64,000 bases of DNA from Clostridia bacterium (GCA_017466445.1 JAFTUC010000005.1:1-64000); one strand, 5' to 3'. Counted from the stretch's first letter, positions 50,881 through 60,712 are shown. Numbers and translations: made by a program. Notes: generated from the letters alone by a model not told the origin.

Positions 50881-51058
50881 TAAAAATCGAAAAATATCCC
50901 CTGAAAAGTTGATTATTTAAGTTCAAATCCCACCCACACGGCGTTTTTGGCATTTGGCATCTATTAAAATTGCACTTCGAAAATAGGCACAAAAAATCCC
51001 AGAAGCCTTATGGTATCTGGGATTTCTGCTGTAGCATCTATTTAGGATGCACAATATG
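50881..51058 (+). repeat. Repeat element R2, copy c
   Basis: Third copy of the element at 38901, with inverted sites at 50956-50975 and 51034-51052 (GCATCTATTTAGGATGC, a near-palindrome with arms GCATC/GATGC) and the CCCAGAAGCC/TCTGGG hairpin. The GH78 promoter region (50702-50880) upstream shows nothing else recognised. Confidence 0.7.
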
Positions 51059-51278
51059 AGTAGAGGTGCCGAAAAAGATGCAGGACTTAAAACCTTTTTC
51101 ACCCGATTATAATAAAAAATGCTTTTCGCCACAGCGAAAAGCTACCTTTTCTTTTCTCTCTTCTCTCTTATCTCTTCTCTGGAAAAGTCGCGTGGGAGAT
51201 TTAGATAAAAGTGAAGAGTGAAAAGAGAATAGTGAAAAGTACAAAAAGAAAAAGCCGCATACGCGACTTTTCTTTTTG
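51058..51278 (+). repeat. Repeat site plus element R1, copy c
   Basis: GAGTAGAGGTGCCGAAAAAG site (from 51058) and R1 copy c (51119-51278). R1 ends 2 bases from the 3' end of tRNA-fMet, so its T-rich arm may act as the tRNA terminator. Confidence 0.65.
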
Positions 51279-51279
51279 A

Positions 51280-51352
<73 letters not shown>

Positions 51353-51388
51353 ATATATGGTCCGCTTCTGCGGAACAATGGTATTATA

Positions 51389-52186
51389 TCACAAAAGTTT
51401 ATCCTTGTCAAGTCTTTTTTTCAAAAAATAAGATTTTTTATTCCCCGATTTTCGACTCCTTTTGACCTTTCGTCTTTTTACCGTTTTGGCAAACGAGACT
51501 CCGTACACCTTATGCGCGCCCGCCTTCAGAAGAAGCTCCGCACAAACGCTTAGTGATGCGCCTGTCGTAACAACGTCATCACACAAAAGAAAAATCTTTC
51601 CCTTAACGTCCGCTTCCCTACCTTTTATTATTTGGTACGAGCTTCTTGCGTTATCGGCACGGGCATGCTTATCGAGCTTTTTCTGCTGCTTCTCGCCCCT
51701 TTTCTGAAATATCTTATCAAATTTAACGCTGAGCTTATCTGCAATTGCTCTCGATATCATCTCAGACTGATCGTGCCCTGTCTCGCGCTTACGCTTTGCC
51801 GATCGCGGAACGAAGGTGACCGTCAGATCTCCGATGGCGGGAAGCGATGCGTAAAGAGACGCGATCATCTTATCCGCCATAAAATCAAACAGCTTCTTAT
51901 TCTTAAAATCCTTTGCGAAAAGCACGATCTTATCTGTTTTACTTCCCGACGAGGTATATCTTGAAACGCTGACCAGTGACTCAAGCGAGGGTCTTAATAT
52001 ATCGGGCATACACCGACATTCGCTTACGGTCTTCCCACAGTTATCGCATTTTTGTGAAAGCTCCTCATCAAGCGCATCATAGCAATCATCACAGAAAAGG
52101 CTATCGCTGTAATACGGAAGCAATTCGTTACAGGTAACACACCGCGGAGGGAAGAAAATATTTACAAGAACATCAAAAGCCTTCAT
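51389..52186 (-). CDS. comF: ComF-family phosphoribosyltransferase-like protein
   Basis: 265 residues. The N-terminal double zinc ribbon has CVTC, CDDC, CDNC and CRC pairs (about 16-60). A type I phosphoribosyltransferase domain follows, with VPRSAKRKRETGHDQSE and the PRPP loop LLCDDVVTTGAS. ComF takes part in DNA uptake in competent bacteria. A Lys-rich tail (about 235-265) is present. The start overlaps the recD2 stop region, so the two are coupled. GTG at 52192 is an alternative start. Confidence 0.85.
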   Translation of the reverse strand: MKAFDVLVNIFFPPRCVTCNELLPYYSDSLFCDDCYDALDEELSQKCDNCGKTVSECRCMPDILRPSLESLVSVSRYTSSGSKTDKIVLFAKDFKNKKLFDFMADKMIASLYASLPAIGDLTVTFVPRSAKRKRETGHDQSEMISRAIADKLSVKFDKIFQKRGEKQQKKLDKHARADNARSSYQIIKGREADVKGKIFLLCDDVVTTGASLSVCAELLLKAGAHKVYGVSFAKTVKRRKVKRSRKSGNKKSYFLKKRLDKDKLL

Positions 52187-52188
52187 AC

Positions 52189-54411
52189 TCACAGATCTTC
52201 AAAAGCCTCAAGCATATACTTAAGACCGGTATAGCGCTTAGTCAGGCGTTTGTTTTCGACCATCATCTGAACGATATCCGATCTTCCGACAATTATTACC
52301 ATTTTCTGCGCTCGTGTGACCGCAGTATAGAGCAGATTTCTTGTAAGAAGTCTCATTGAATACATATAAGCGGGTATTATTACCACGGGATATTCACTTC
52401 CCTGACTTTTATGAACGGTTATTGCGTACGCGTGCTCGATATCGTCAAGCTCATCGTATGAATATTCGGTAAGTTTACCGTCGAAATCAACGTACATTTT
52501 TTCATTTACGTTATCGATAGTCTTTATAAAGCCGATATCCCCGTTGAAAACGCCCTCTCCCTCTTCGGGACCGCGTTCCCACGTTATGGAGTAATTATTT
52601 CTTATCTGCATGACCTTATCTCCCTCTCGGAAGATTATATCGCGCACCTTTTTCTCCTTTTTATCGGGTGACGGAGGATTCTGAACGTTACGAAGGATCG
52701 CATTAAGGACCTCCGTTCCCGCGACTCCCTTCCGCGACGGAGTGATTATCTGTATATCCGATATTATATCATTTCCGTATGTCTTCGGAAGTCTGTTCAT
52801 ACACAGATCGGATATAGTTACCGCGATCTTACTCTCGTCTTCTCGTGAAAGGAAGAAAAAATCACCCTTTTTATCGTCGAGAACGGGCAATTCTCCGTCA
52901 TTTATGGCGTGAGCGTTAGTGACTATACGGCTTTCCTGTGCCTGACGGTATATTTCGGTAAGTCTAACCGACGGAAACATATCGCAGGCAAGAAGATCAC
53001 AAAGCACGTTACCCGCTCCGACCGAGGGAAGCTGATCGGCATCTCCGATAAGTATCACTCTCGCACCCGGCTTTACCGCCTTTAAGAGCGACGACATAAG
53101 AAGAGTATCGACCATTGACGCCTCGTCGATTATTATAACACTTTCGTCAAGAAGATTATGCTCGTCCCTTCTGAATCTCGGACGTTCATCGGAAGAAAAT
53201 TCCATTTCGAGAAGTCTATGTATCGTCTTTGCTTCCTTTTGGGTAGCCTCCGACATTCTTTTTGCCGCACGTCCCGTAGGAGCGGCGAGTGCGACCTTTA
53301 TGCCTATTTTATCAAATATTCTTATTACCGCGCGGATTATCGTGGTCTTTCCCGTTCCGGGACCTCCGGTAAGAAGCATTACTCCGCTTGAAACAGCCTC
53401 GGATATCGCCTTTTTCTGAAGCGCCTCATACTCGATATCCTCTTCCTCCTCCACCATTTTTATAAGGGAATAGGAATCGTCTATATGTGCTGCACCGCTG
53501 ACCTTATATAGAAGCGCCAGCTTTTTTACTATATAAGATTCTGCTTCATAATAATCTTTAAGATAGACACACTCCTGATCAAAATACTTAACTATTACAG
53601 TCTTATTTTCGCGTGTGAGTGAATCTATTGCGTAAAGTGCCGACTCGGGCGTACATTCGATCATAGACGCGACGTGCTCGGCGAGTCGTTTTTTGGGTAT
53701 AAAAACGTGACCGTTACCGATCGCATTTGAAGAGAGCGCATAAATCACGCACGATCTTATACGTGCAGGAGACGCCTTATCTATACCGAGAGAGAGTGCA
53801 AAATTATCAGCGCGTTCAAATCCGATACCGTATATCTCGTCGCAAAGAAGATAGGGATTCTTTTTTATTATATCCACCGATGCGGATCCCCATTTTTTGA
53901 ATATCTTCATTATCGTGGACGGACCGAAATAATCTCTGCAGAAGAGCATCACGTTTCTCATTCCGAACTGATTTTTAAACGCCTCGCTTATCTCCTGCGC
54001 CTTTTTAGGCTTTATTCCGGGAATATCGCAAAGAAGCTGGGGTGAATTTTCGATCACCTCAAGCGTCTCGTCTCCGAACATAGCGACTATCTTCTGCGCG
54101 GTCTTTTTTCCAATTCCCTTCACTACGCCCGATGAAAGATATCTTATCATCGCAGTTCCGGTTGCGGGAAGCTCTTTTTCGTAATATATAACTCTGAACT
54201 GCTTTCCGTAACTTGGATGTGTCTCCCACTTTCCTTGCGCGCGTATCATCTCGCCCTCTTGCGTACATGGCATTATTCCAACCGCGGTCACAAGCTCGTC
54301 ATCGGTCTCAAGCATGCAAACGGTATATCCGGTCTCGCTGCTTTCAAACATGACAGTATCAACAGTTCCCTCTATTACGATAAGATCCTTTTCCTCAAAC
54401 GTTCCTTCCAC
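52189..54411 (-). CDS. recD2: RecD2-type ATP-dependent DNA helicase
   Basis: About 740 residues. The N-terminal OB-like domain is followed by HhH segments (SSGVVKGIGKKTAQKIVAMFG, LLCDIPGIKPKKAQEI). The SF1B motor has Walker A LLTGGPGTGKTT (about 345-355), IIIDEASMVD, IGDADQLPSVGAG, and the C-terminal AYAITVHKSQGSEYPVV with the arginine-finger LLYTAVTRAQ. It unwinds DNA 5'-3' in recombination repair without RecBC. The start is uncertain: GTG 54411 has AAAGGCGG at good spacing, GTG 54420 is close. It sits 17 bases after a 43-residue membrane protein gene. Confidence 0.85.
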   Translation of the reverse strand: MEGTFEEKDLIVIEGTVDTVMFESSETGYTVCMLETDDELVTAVGIMPCTQEGEMIRAQGKWETHPSYGKQFRVIYYEKELPATGTAMIRYLSSGVVKGIGKKTAQKIVAMFGDETLEVIENSPQLLCDIPGIKPKKAQEISEAFKNQFGMRNVMLFCRDYFGPSTIMKIFKKWGSASVDIIKKNPYLLCDEIYGIGFERADNFALSLGIDKASPARIRSCVIYALSSNAIGNGHVFIPKKRLAEHVASMIECTPESALYAIDSLTRENKTVIVKYFDQECVYLKDYYEAESYIVKKLALLYKVSGAAHIDDSYSLIKMVEEEEDIEYEALQKKAISEAVSSGVMLLTGGPGTGKTTIIRAVIRIFDKIGIKVALAAPTGRAAKRMSEATQKEAKTIHRLLEMEFSSDERPRFRRDEHNLLDESVIIIDEASMVDTLLMSSLLKAVKPGARVILIGDADQLPSVGAGNVLCDLLACDMFPSVRLTEIYRQAQESRIVTNAHAINDGELPVLDDKKGDFFFLSREDESKIAVTISDLCMNRLPKTYGNDIISDIQIITPSRKGVAGTEVLNAILRNVQNPPSPDKKEKKVRDIIFREGDKVMQIRNNYSITWERGPEEGEGVFNGDIGFIKTIDNVNEKMYVDFDGKLTEYSYDELDDIEHAYAITVHKSQGSEYPVVIIPAYMYSMRLLTRNLLYTAVTRAQKMVIIVGRSDIVQMMVENKRLTKRYTGLKYMLEAFEDL

Positions 54412-54427
54412 ACCGTTCACCGCCTTT

Positions 54428-54559
54428 CTACTTATTTTTGTTTTTTGGTCCTTTTCGGGAAGATCCCAAGTTAAAAAGTCTTCTTTTAAGCAAATACAGC
54501 AAATAAACAAACAAAAGTGCCGAAAATATCTCCAAAATCAGACTTATAAGTTGCAGCAT
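54428..54559 (-). CDS. Small single-pass membrane protein, 43 residues
   Basis: Frame MLQLISLILEIFSALLFVYL, then LYLLKRR and a Lys-rich tail: one membrane helix followed by a positive cytoplasmic tail. GCGAGGTG is placed 7 bases before the ATG. It lies between metK and recD2, reading into recD2. Shadow ORFs do not usually pair a good RBS with a clean helix, so it is likely real. Role unknown. Confidence 0.5.
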   Translation of the reverse strand: MLQLISLILEIFSALLFVYLLYLLKRRLFNLGSSRKGPKNKNK

Positions 54560-54589
54560 AGAATTCACCTCGCAGTTCATTCTATGCTG
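54554..54589 (-). promoter_or_regulatory. Hairpin enclosing the start of the small membrane gene
   Basis: CAGCATAGAA (54554-54563) and TTCTATGCTG (54580-54589) form a 10-bp stem. The Shine-Dalgarno of the small gene lies in the 16-base loop and the ATG in one arm. There is no T-run, so this looks like translational control or an RNA stability structure rather than a terminator. Confidence 0.5.
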
Positions 54590-54605
54590 TAACAGTGATC
54601 TTTGA

Positions 54606-55784
54606 TTATTTAGCGAGCGCCTTCTTGATATCGCTTGCGATATCGGTCTTTTCCCACGCGACTCCGAGATCCTCGCGTCCCATATGTCCGTACGCTGCAA
54701 GCTGCGCATAGATCGGCTTTCTGAGATCAAAGCGCTCGATTATTGCGGCAGGTCTGAGATCGACGAGATCCACGATAGCATCCGCGATCGTTTCGTTTGA
54801 ATATACGGACGTACCGAAGGTATCGACCATTACGGAGACCGGTCTTGCGACTCCGATAGCGTAAGCAAGCTGAACCTCACACTTCTTAGCGATTCCCGAT
54901 GCTACCACGTTCTTTGCGATATATCTCGCCGCATAAGCCGCAGTTCTATCCACCTTTGTGGGATCCTTACCTGAGAACGCTCCGCCCCCGTGTCTTCCGT
55001 ATCCGCCGTAGGTATCGACGATTATCTTTCTACCGGTAAGTCCGCTGTCACCCTGAGGTCCTCCGATAACGAAGCGACCGGTGGGATTTACGTAGATCTT
55101 GGTGTTTTCATCAAGAAGCTTTTCATCGACTGTGGTCTCTATAACATTTGCGATTATATCTTTCCTTATCTTATCCTGAGTCACCTCGGGATCGTGCTGA
55201 GAAGAAATCACTATGGTATCGACTCTTACGGGCGTATCGCCGTCATATTCTATCGAGACCTGAGTCTTTCCGTCCGCGCGGAGATATGGGAGCGTACCGT
55301 TCTTTCTCACCTCGGTAAGCTTTTTAGCGAGCTTATGTGCAAGCGAGATAGGAAGCGGCATGAGTTCGGGAGTCTCATCGCAGGCAAAGCCGAACATCAT
55401 TCCCTGATCTCCCGCACCCGTATCGTACTTATCCCCGTCTCCGTTTTTTGCCTCGAGCGATCTGTCAACGCCCATTGCGATATCGGGAGACTGACTGTGT
55501 ATCGAGCTGATTACTGCGCAGGTATCGCAGTCAAAACCGTATTTTGCTCTATCGTAGCCGATCTCACGGAGGGTCTCTCTGATTATATCGTCATATTTTA
55601 CGACCGCGTCGGTGGTTATTTCGCCCATTACGGAAATGATTCCGGTGGTTGCTGTAGTTTCGCACGCAACTCTCGACATAGGATCCTGAGCAAGGATCGC
55701 ATCAAGTATTGAATCCGAGATCTTATCGCAGATCTTGTCGGGATGTCCCTCGGTTACAGATTCTGACGTAAAAAGTTTTTTCAT
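54606..55784 (-). CDS. metK: S-adenosylmethionine synthetase
   Basis: 392 residues, the family's length. Motifs: [20 protein letters not shown] at the start (ATP/Mg site), [86 protein letters not shown] (P-loop-like and K+ site), and [18 protein letters not shown] near the end. It makes SAM from methionine and ATP. It is controlled by the SAM-I riboswitch directly upstream. Confidence 0.97.
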   Translation of the reverse strand: MKKLFTSESVTEGHPDKICDKISDSILDAILAQDPMSRVACETTATTGIISVMGEITTDAVVKYDDIIRETLREIGYDRAKYGFDCDTCAVISSIHSQSPDIAMGVDRSLEAKNGDGDKYDTGAGDQGMMFGFACDETPELMPLPISLAHKLAKKLTEVRKNGTLPYLRADGKTQVSIEYDGDTPVRVDTIVISSQHDPEVTQDKIRKDIIANVIETTVDEKLLDENTKIYVNPTGRFVIGGPQGDSGLTGRKIIVDTYGGYGRHGGGAFSGKDPTKVDRTAAYAARYIAKNVVASGIAKKCEVQLAYAIGVARPVSVMVDTFGTSVYSNETIADAIVDLVDLRPAAIIERFDLRKPIYAQLAAYGHMGREDLGVAWEKTDIASDIKKALAK

Positions 55785-55813
55785 AATTTATACCTTTCCT
55801 TTTTCTTAAACGT

Positions 55814-55848
55814 AAAAAAGCGTCTGACAGTTTCCCGCAGACGCTCGC
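55814..55848 (-). terminator. SAM-I riboswitch terminator
   Basis: GCGTCTG (55820-55826) and CAGACGC (55838-55844) form the stem; on the minus strand it is followed by a T6 run. It is the expression platform of the riboswitch. Confidence 0.85.
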
Positions 55849-55948
55849 ATTTATATTGCTCTCATCTTTTAGGAATTGGCACCTTCCCGAATATCGGCAG
55901 GTTGCCGTAGGATCAGCGGGCCTATCCCTCCCCTACTCTTGATGATCT
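55849..55948 (-). ncRNA. SAM-I (S-box) riboswitch
   Basis: On the minus strand the S-box core is clear: ATCAAGAGTAGGGGAGGGAT, GGCCCGCTGAT, CGGCAACCTGCC, GGTGCCAATTCCT and closing GATGAGAG. The P1-P4 junction elements are in the right order and a terminator follows. SAM binding should stop metK transcription. Confidence 0.92.
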
Positions 55949-55963
55949 ATTTTGTTCGGTCTC

Positions 55964-55992
55964 ATTATAGCACACAGATCTCTTCGTGTCAA
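55964..55992 (-). promoter_or_regulatory. metK promoter
   Basis: On the minus strand: TTGACA (55987-55992), 17-bp spacer, TATAAT (55964-55969), a perfect sigma-A promoter placed just upstream of the riboswitch. Confidence 0.9.
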
Positions 55993-56025
55993 GAACTTTA
56001 TTACAGTTCAAATATAATTTACTTT

Positions 56026-56529
56026 TTAGGAAAAGATCTGAAAAGCGGAGACAACTCCGTAAGAGGCGAGTGACATAAGCACACCCGCTATCAAAACTCC
56101 TATAAAGCAGGAAAGAAGCGCCTTCCAGAATTTCATATCGATAACGGCAGCAACGAGGGATCCTGTCCAAGCTCCCGTCATTGGAAGTGGGAGCGCAACG
56201 AATATACAAACTCCCCAGAAGGAAAATCTTTCGATCCTCGTACGGTTTTTATCTGCCTTATCGGTAAGTATGGTTCCTATTTTATTAAAAAACGCTATTT
56301 TTGACGATGTCATCCACTTAAGCACCTTTTTTATAAAAAGGAGGATGAAGGGCACCGGCAAAATATTCCCCAAAACGGCAAGAATATAGTTGAGCCACCA
56401 CGGAACCCCGAGAACCGCACCAAGCGGTATCGCGCCTCTGAGCTCTATTATCGGAAGCATCGAGCAAAAGAAAACGCAAAGCTCCTTCCCGACCGTTTCG
56501 AGAAAGAAATTTTGTATAATATCTATCAT
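56026..56529 (-). CDS. Small multidrug export (PF06695) family membrane protein
   Basis: 167 residues with about four membrane helices. The marker segments MLPIIELRGAIPLGAVLGVPWW, GNILPVPFILLFIKKVLKWM and FWGVCIFVALPLPMTGAWTGSLVAAV belong to the COG2426/PF06695 family, whose substrate is unknown in spite of the name. GGAGC precedes the ATG. It follows ribU by 25 bases, so both probably share the FMN riboswitch transcript. Confidence 0.85.
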   Translation of the reverse strand: MIDIIQNFFLETVGKELCVFFCSMLPIIELRGAIPLGAVLGVPWWLNYILAVLGNILPVPFILLFIKKVLKWMTSSKIAFFNKIGTILTDKADKNRTRIERFSFWGVCIFVALPLPMTGAWTGSLVAAVIDMKFWKALLSCFIGVLIAGVLMSLASYGVVSAFQIFS

Positions 56530-56554
56530 AAAAGCTCCGTAAGATCAAAAGCTA

Positions 56555-57142
56555 TCAGCGGTGAAGCAGTCGCGAAAGCCGTTTATAAAGTATCAGCGAT
56601 ATCAGCGAACACAGTATACCTTTTATAAAATTGAACGGCACCACCGCAAAAAGAACGAAGGTGAACTTATCGTTTATTATTCCCGTTATCGATTTTCCTG
56701 CCGCGATTATCTGCTCGAGAGGCATAAACGCCGAATACATCGGCAGCATTACGAAATAGTTTATAAGTCCTCCCGCGATTCCTATCGAAACGATTCCGAC
56801 GAGCATTCCGACAAGTGCGCCCTTTATATTTTTGTGATATTTATATATAAGAGCCGCCGGCACGGTCAGGCAGCATCCGGTGACAAAGTTAGCAAGCTCT
56901 CCGACAAAACCAGTCGTCGTTCCGTTAATAAGTAGGTTGAGGACATTTTTAACGAGTTCCATTATCGCAGCGGCTATCGGTCCGAGCGCAAATCCACCCA
57001 TAAGTATGACTGATTCGCTGAGATCGAGCTCATAGAAACCGGGCGCGACAAAAAGAAGCGGAAATTCAAAAAGCATTATAACGACCGCAAGTGCAGAAAG
57101 AATTGCGATCTTCACTGAATATTTAAGTTTGGAATTTTTCAT
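56555..57142 (-). CDS. ribU: Riboflavin ECF transporter S component
   Basis: 195 residues with six membrane helices. The signature LFVAPGFYELDLSESVILMGGFALGPIAAAIMELVKNVLNLL matches RibU, with the E-L-D region that binds riboflavin. It forms a complex with the shared ECF ATPases and EcfT, not encoded in this window. The ATG at 57142 has a GGAG at good spacing. The FMN riboswitch just upstream confirms the flavin link. Confidence 0.92.
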   Translation of the reverse strand: MKNSKLKYSVKIAILSALAVVIMLFEFPLLFVAPGFYELDLSESVILMGGFALGPIAAAIMELVKNVLNLLINGTTTGFVGELANFVTGCCLTVPAALIYKYHKNIKGALVGMLVGIVSIGIAGGLINYFVMLPMYSAFMPLEQIIAAGKSITGIINDKFTFVLFAVVPFNFIKGILCSLISLILYKRLSRLLHR

Positions 57143-57213
57143 TTTTTTCTCCACATATTAAAAATATCGGAGAAAAGACAGTATAAAATGCCGTACACAC
57201 GGGAAATATTCTA

Positions 57214-57321
57214 TCTTTTCTCATCCGGACTTTACCGTCGGTGCAGGAATCTCACCTGCTCGGCGCCATATCTGGCGTTTGCGGACTTTACCGCCGGTGT
57301 GGAATTTCACCAAGCTCTCAA
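57214..57321 (-). ncRNA. FMN riboswitch (RFN element)
   Basis: On the minus strand: GAGAGCTTGGTGAAATTCC, CACCGGCGGTAAAGTCCGC, GCAGGTGAGATTCCTGCACC, and GACGGTAAAGTCCGGATGAG. These are the conserved blocks of the six-stem RFN element in order. It should switch off the ribU transcript when FMN is plentiful. Confidence 0.95.
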
Positions 57322-57341
57322 AGTATAGTATATAAAAATCA

Positions 57342-57365
57342 CGGCGGGCGGTTACCCGCCCGCCG
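57342..57365 (-). terminator. Terminator of the str operon
   Basis: CGGCGGGCGG and CCGCCCGCCG form a GC-only 10-bp stem with a 4-base loop, followed on the minus strand by TGATTTTTA. It ends the rpsL-rpsG-fusA-tuf transcript 25 bases after tuf. Confidence 0.9.
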
Positions 57366-57390
57366 TATGCGTTCAAGTTATTTTATAAAC

Positions 57391-58596
57391 TTACGCGATG
57401 ATCTCAGCAACGACACCCGATCCTACGGTTCTACCACCCTCACGGATAGCGAAACGGAGTCCCTTTTCAATAGCGATAGGAGTGATAAGCTCAACTGTCA
57501 TATCAACGTTATCGCCGGGGCGGCACATTTCGACGCCATCGGGAAGAGTGATGGTTCCGGTAACGTCGGTAGTTCTGAAGTAGAACTGAGGTCTGTATCC
57601 TGCGAAGAAGGGCTTCTGACGTCCGCCTTCCTTCTCGGTAAGAACGTAAACCTGTCCAACGAACTTAGTGTGAGGCTGAACCGAGCCGGGCTTACAGAGA
57701 ACCTGTCCACGCTCGATCTCATTCTTAGCGATACCACGGAGAAGTGCACCGATGTTATCACCAGCCTGAGCCTCATCAACGATCTTATGGAACATCTCAA
57801 CACCGGTAACGGTGGTGGACTTCTTCTCATCGGAGAGACCAACGATTTCGCATACGTCACCGATCTTAACGGTTCCGCGCTCTACTCTACCGGTAGCAAC
57901 CGTTCCACGTCCCGAAATCGAGAAAACGTCCTCGACGGGCATAAGGAAAGGAAGATCGGACATACGGTCGGGAGTAGGAATAAAGCTATCAACTTCGTCC
58001 ATAAGCTCAAGGATAGGAGCATACTCGGGAGAGCTGAGATCGTTAGAAGCGGACTCAAGTGCATCACGAGCAGATCCACGAACGATAGGAGTATCGTCGC
58101 CGGGGAAATCGTACTGCGAGAGAAGGTCACGGATCTCCATGTCAACGAGATCGAGAAGCTCGTCGTCGTCAACGAGGTCGGTCTTGTTCATGAATACAAC
58201 GATTGCGGGAACGCCTACCTGACGAGCAAGAAGAACGTGCTCGCGAGTCTGCTGGAGAGGACCGTCGGTACCTGCAACAACGAGGATAGCGCCGTCCATC
58301 TGAGCTGCACCGGTGATCATGTTCTTAACGTAGTCAGCGTGTCCGGGGCAGTCAACGTGCGCGTAGTGACGAGCATCGGTCTCGTACTCAACGTGACGGG
58401 TATTGATTGTGATTCCTCTTGCTCTCTCTTCGGGAGCGTTGTCGATCTGGTCATATGCCATAAACTCGACGGTTCCGGTCTTAAGACCGAGGGTTTTGGT
58501 GATAGCCGCAGTAAGGGTGGTCTTACCGTGGTCAACGTGACCGATGGTACCAATGTTAACGTGCGGTTTGGTGCGTTCAAACTTAGCTTTTGCCAT
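57391..58596 (-). CDS. tuf: Elongation factor Tu
   Basis: 401 residues. G-domain motifs: GHVDHGKTT (19-27), the [11 protein letters not shown] switch I, DCPGHADY (G3), NKTD (G4) and the SAR region (G5: GSARDA). Domains II and III end with the conserved [13 protein letters not shown]. It delivers aminoacyl-tRNA to the ribosome. Last gene of the str operon, 43 bases after fusA. AGGAGG precedes the ATG. Confidence 0.98.
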   Translation of the reverse strand: MAKAKFERTKPHVNIGTIGHVDHGKTTLTAAITKTLGLKTGTVEFMAYDQIDNAPEERARGITINTRHVEYETDARHYAHVDCPGHADYVKNMITGAAQMDGAILVVAGTDGPLQQTREHVLLARQVGVPAIVVFMNKTDLVDDDELLDLVDMEIRDLLSQYDFPGDDTPIVRGSARDALESASNDLSSPEYAPILELMDEVDSFIPTPDRMSDLPFLMPVEDVFSISGRGTVATGRVERGTVKIGDVCEIVGLSDEKKSTTVTGVEMFHKIVDEAQAGDNIGALLRGIAKNEIERGQVLCKPGSVQPHTKFVGQVYVLTEKEGGRQKPFFAGYRPQFYFRTTDVTGTITLPDGVEMCRPGDNVDMTVELITPIAIEKGLRFAIREGGRTVGSGVVAEIIA

Positions 58597-58639
58597 TGTA
58601 ATTATTCCTCCTGAACAATTATTTATTTTTATTTTTTAT

Positions 58640-60712
58640 TTATGCTTTTTTCTTTATGATCTCTTCCATGATGCTCTTAGGCACTTCTGCGAAGTGGCTG
58701 GGCTCCATAGAATAGTTTCCGCGTCCCTGAGTAGAGGAACGAAGGTCGGTAGCATATCCGAACATCGTCGAAAGCGGAACTTCTGCGATTATCTCAGCGG
58801 TTCCCTTATTGTCTTCCATAGAAGTTACGTTTCCACGGCGAGACGAGAAGCCACCGATTACGTTACCCATGTATTCCGAAGGAACAACGGTAACTACCTT
58901 CATGATCGGCTCGGTAAGAACAGGGTCTGCCTTTCTCATTGCTTCCTTGAACGCCATAGATCCGGCGATCTTGAATGCCATTTCCGAAGAGTCGACCTCG
59001 TGATACGATCCGTCATAGAGGGTGATCTTGATATCAACTGTATTATATCCTGCTACGACACCGGTGAGCATTGCATCTCTGATACCTGCGTCAACTGCGG
59101 GAATATATTCCTTAGGTACTACGCCACCGACGATAGCGTCGATAAACTCGTATCCCTTACCGGGCTCGTTAGGCTCGAGCTTGATCTTAACGTGTCCGTA
59201 CTGACCCTTACCACCCGACTGTCTGACGAACTTACCTTCTGCCTCAACTGCCTTACGTGCAGTCTCCTTATAGGATACCTGAGGCTTACCGATGTTAGCT
59301 TCTACCTTGAATTCTCTGAGAAGTCTGTCAACGATAATTTCGAGGTGGAGCTCGCCCATTCCGGCGATGATGGTCTGACCGGTCTCCTCATCCGTATAGG
59401 TTCTGAAGGTCGGGTCTTCCTCTGCAAGCTTTGCAAGAGCAATGCCGATCTTTTCCTGTCCGGACTTGGTCTTAGGCTCAATAGCGACCTTGATAACGGG
59501 TTCCGGGAACTCCATCGACTCAAGGATAACCTCATCTGCACCTTCAAGGCAGAGAGTATCACCGGTCGAGGTGTTCTTAAGACCTACTACTGCAGCGATA
59601 TCTCCTGCGTAGCAGATGTCTATATCCTTTCTGTCGTTGGCGTGCATCTGGAGAATTCTTCCCATACGCTCGCGCTGCTTCTTAGAGGAGTTATATACGG
59701 TCGTTCCTACCGGGATCGTACCCGAATATACACGGAAGAAGCAAAGCTTTCCGACATAAGGGTCTGTCATGATCTTGAATGCGAGAGCCGAGAAGGGTGC
59801 GTTATCGTCGGAAGGACGTTCAACCTCTTCGCCGTCCTCGTTAGTTCCGCGGATTGCGGGAACGTCTACGGGCGAGGGCATGAAGTCAACGATAGCGTCA
59901 AGAAGCTTCTGTACTCCCTTGTTCTTATAAGAGGTTCCGCAAACTACGGGAACGAGCTTGTTCGCTATCGTAGCCTTACGGAGAGCAGCCTTAAGCTCAT
60001 CGACCGTGATCTCTTCGTCCATAAGGAACTTTTCCATCAGGTCGTCATCGGTTGCCGCGATGGCCTCTACCATCTTCTGTCTGTATTCTTCTGCGATTTC
60101 TACCATATCGGCGGGAATCGGCTCAACTCTCATGTCTTTTCCGAGGTCATCGTAATAAACGTCTGCCTCCATGTTCATAAGGTCAACGATTCCTTTGAAG
60201 TTTTCTTCTGCTCCGATAGGAAGCTGGATCGGTACCGGATTCGTCTTGAGTCTGTCGACGAGCATTCCTACCACGCGGTAGAAATCGGCACCCATTATAT
60301 CCATTTTGTTAATGTAACACATTCTCGGAACCTGATACTTATCAGCCTGTCTCCAAACGGTTTCAGACTGAGGCTCAACACCGCCCTTTGCGCAAAGAAC
60401 GGTAACTGCGCCATCCAGGACTCTGAGCGAACGCTCAACCTCTACGGTAAAGTCAACGTGTCCGGGGGTATCGATGATATTGACACGGCGACCCTTCCAG
60501 AAGCAGGTAGTAGCGGCGGAGGTAATAGTGATACCTCTTTCCTTCTCCTGCTCCATCCAGTCCATAGTTGCCGTTCCCTCATGGGTATCTCCGAGCTTAT
60601 GGTTTATACCGGTATAGTAGAGTATTCTCTCTGTTGTTGTGGTCTTTCCGGCGTCTATATGCGCCATGATTCCGATGTTACGAGTATTCTCAAGTGAATA
60701 TTCTCTAGGCAT
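58640..60712 (-). CDS. fusA: Elongation factor G
   Basis: 690 residues. GTPase motifs: AHIDAGKTT (17-25), [18 protein letters not shown] and NKMD. Domains II-V are complete, with the conserved [11 protein letters not shown] and [12 protein letters not shown]. Translocates tRNA and mRNA in the ribosome. It sits between rpsG and tuf in the usual Firmicutes order. AAAGGAGAAAAAAAG precedes the ATG. Confidence 0.98.
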   Translation of the reverse strand: MPREYSLENTRNIGIMAHIDAGKTTTTERILYYTGINHKLGDTHEGTATMDWMEQEKERGITITSAATTCFWKGRRVNIIDTPGHVDFTVEVERSLRVLDGAVTVLCAKGGVEPQSETVWRQADKYQVPRMCYINKMDIMGADFYRVVGMLVDRLKTNPVPIQLPIGAEENFKGIVDLMNMEADVYYDDLGKDMRVEPIPADMVEIAEEYRQKMVEAIAATDDDLMEKFLMDEEITVDELKAALRKATIANKLVPVVCGTSYKNKGVQKLLDAIVDFMPSPVDVPAIRGTNEDGEEVERPSDDNAPFSALAFKIMTDPYVGKLCFFRVYSGTIPVGTTVYNSSKKQRERMGRILQMHANDRKDIDICYAGDIAAVVGLKNTSTGDTLCLEGADEVILESMEFPEPVIKVAIEPKTKSGQEKIGIALAKLAEEDPTFRTYTDEETGQTIIAGMGELHLEIIVDRLLREFKVEANIGKPQVSYKETARKAVEAEGKFVRQSGGKGQYGHVKIKLEPNEPGKGYEFIDAIVGGVVPKEYIPAVDAGIRDAMLTGVVAGYNTVDIKITLYDGSYHEVDSSEMAFKIAGSMAFKEAMRKADPVLTEPIMKVVTVVPSEYMGNVIGGFSSRRGNVTSMEDNKGTAEIIAEVPLSTMFGYATDLRSSTQGRGNYSMEPSHFAEVPKSIMEEIIKKKA

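Noticed and set aside
35676-51278. CRISPR array
   Set aside because: The repeats are few, spaced irregularly from 46 to thousands of bases, and no Cas genes are present.
57241-58614. 457-codon open frame on the plus strand
   Set aside because: Antisense to tuf, running into the FMN riboswitch; not a gene.
58544-60697. 717-codon open frame on the plus strand
   Set aside because: Exactly antisense to fusA, a highly codon-biased gene; such frames arise from its codon use. No RBS and no protein family resemblance.
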